Under the pieces are notes generated by a model. It had not been told where the DNA came from. It worked only from the letters and a program-made list of their open reading frames with translations, and did not search any database. A DNA stretch of 5,335 nt from Gallionella sp. Its GTDB lineage: Bacteria; Pseudomonadota; Gammaproteobacteria; Burkholderiales; Gallionellaceae. Shown here one piece after another: positions 5,219 to 5,335 of this stretch; the first letter of the stretch is position 1, and each line of letters starts with the position of its first letter. The stretch spans positions 1 through 5,335 of the forward strand of contig JANLID010000395.1 in NCBI GenBank assembly GCA_024654105.1, written 5' to 3'. Made by a program: the position numbers and the translations under genes.

Positions 5219-5335
5219 ATGCAGGATGTAGAGCAAGCCCGTTTCAATATGATTGAACAACAAATCCGCCCCTGCGAGGTACTGGACAGTACGGTGCTGG
5301 AATTGCTCAAGCATGTCCGGCGCGAACGTTTTGTG
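5219..5335 (+). CDS. Protein-L-isoaspartate O-methyltransferase-like protein, N-terminal part (3' end outside window)
   Basis: Thirty-nine codons are visible from ATG 5219, with GGGAGA (5208-5213) five bases upstream. The protein begins MQDVEQARFNMIEQQIRP and continues with VLDSTVLELLKHVRRERFV. This matches the N-terminal helix pair of the Pcm-like methyltransferases common in Betaproteobacteria (typically EQARFNMIEQQIRPWDVLD followed by REDFVP). Such enzymes use S-adenosylmethionine to methylate damaged aspartyl residues in proteins. In this class the gene often precedes a rhodanese gene and tolC, which cannot be checked here. The methyltransferase motifs lie beyond the edge, so activity is unverified. 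It is 40 bases after phoR in the same direction and may be read from the phoBR transcript; no convincing separate promoter is seen. Confidence 0.8.
   Translation, partial: MQDVEQARFNMIEQQIRPCEVLDSTVLELLKHVRRERFV

Overview
The window reads as chromosomal DNA of a betaproteobacterium. The PhoB and PhoR sequences are close to the classical proteobacterial type, the incomplete first gene is a type IV pilus PilY1, and the last gene starts like the Pcm-type methyltransferases of that class. Placement near the Nitrosomonadales/Gallionellaceae is only an impression from how the proteins read and has not been tested.

Layout: (1) 1-623 is the 3' end of a pilY1-like gene, closed by a perfect 12-bp hairpin at 642-669. 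(2) 670-930 holds no intact gene. On the minus strand it carries a short, clear remnant of the ABC-F ATPase Uup. The remnant runs, in another frame, into the tail of an unidentified protein, so this is gene debris. (3) 931-1585 is a compact, apparently intact VapBC toxin-antitoxin operon with its own promoter, a likely operator and a TGATG coupling of antitoxin to toxin. (4) 1672-3105 is a sodium:solute symporter (SSS/SLC5 family) behind an extended -10 promoter. (5) 3109-3141 is a Pho box of three consecutive 11-bp units that starts three bases after the symporter stop. It leads into phoB (3173-3862) and phoR (TTG start at 3874, ending 5178). (6) From 5219 to the edge is the start of a protein-L-isoaspartate methyltransferase-like gene.

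How it works together: PhoR (membrane histidine kinase) and PhoB (DNA-binding regulator) form the phosphate-starvation two-component system. The Pho box in front of phoB indicates positive autoregulation. No pst or phoU genes lie in the window, so the operon is separated from the phosphate transporter here. The symporter ends directly against the phoB control region with no clear terminator between them, so read-through into phoBR is possible.

The segment between pilY1 and the symporter (debris plus vapBC) looks like an accessory insertion site in an otherwise core region. I see no CRISPR array, tRNA, rRNA or intact mobile element, and nothing that I would call a wholly new system. The most unusual parts are the Uup-containing gene mosaic and the tripled Pho box.
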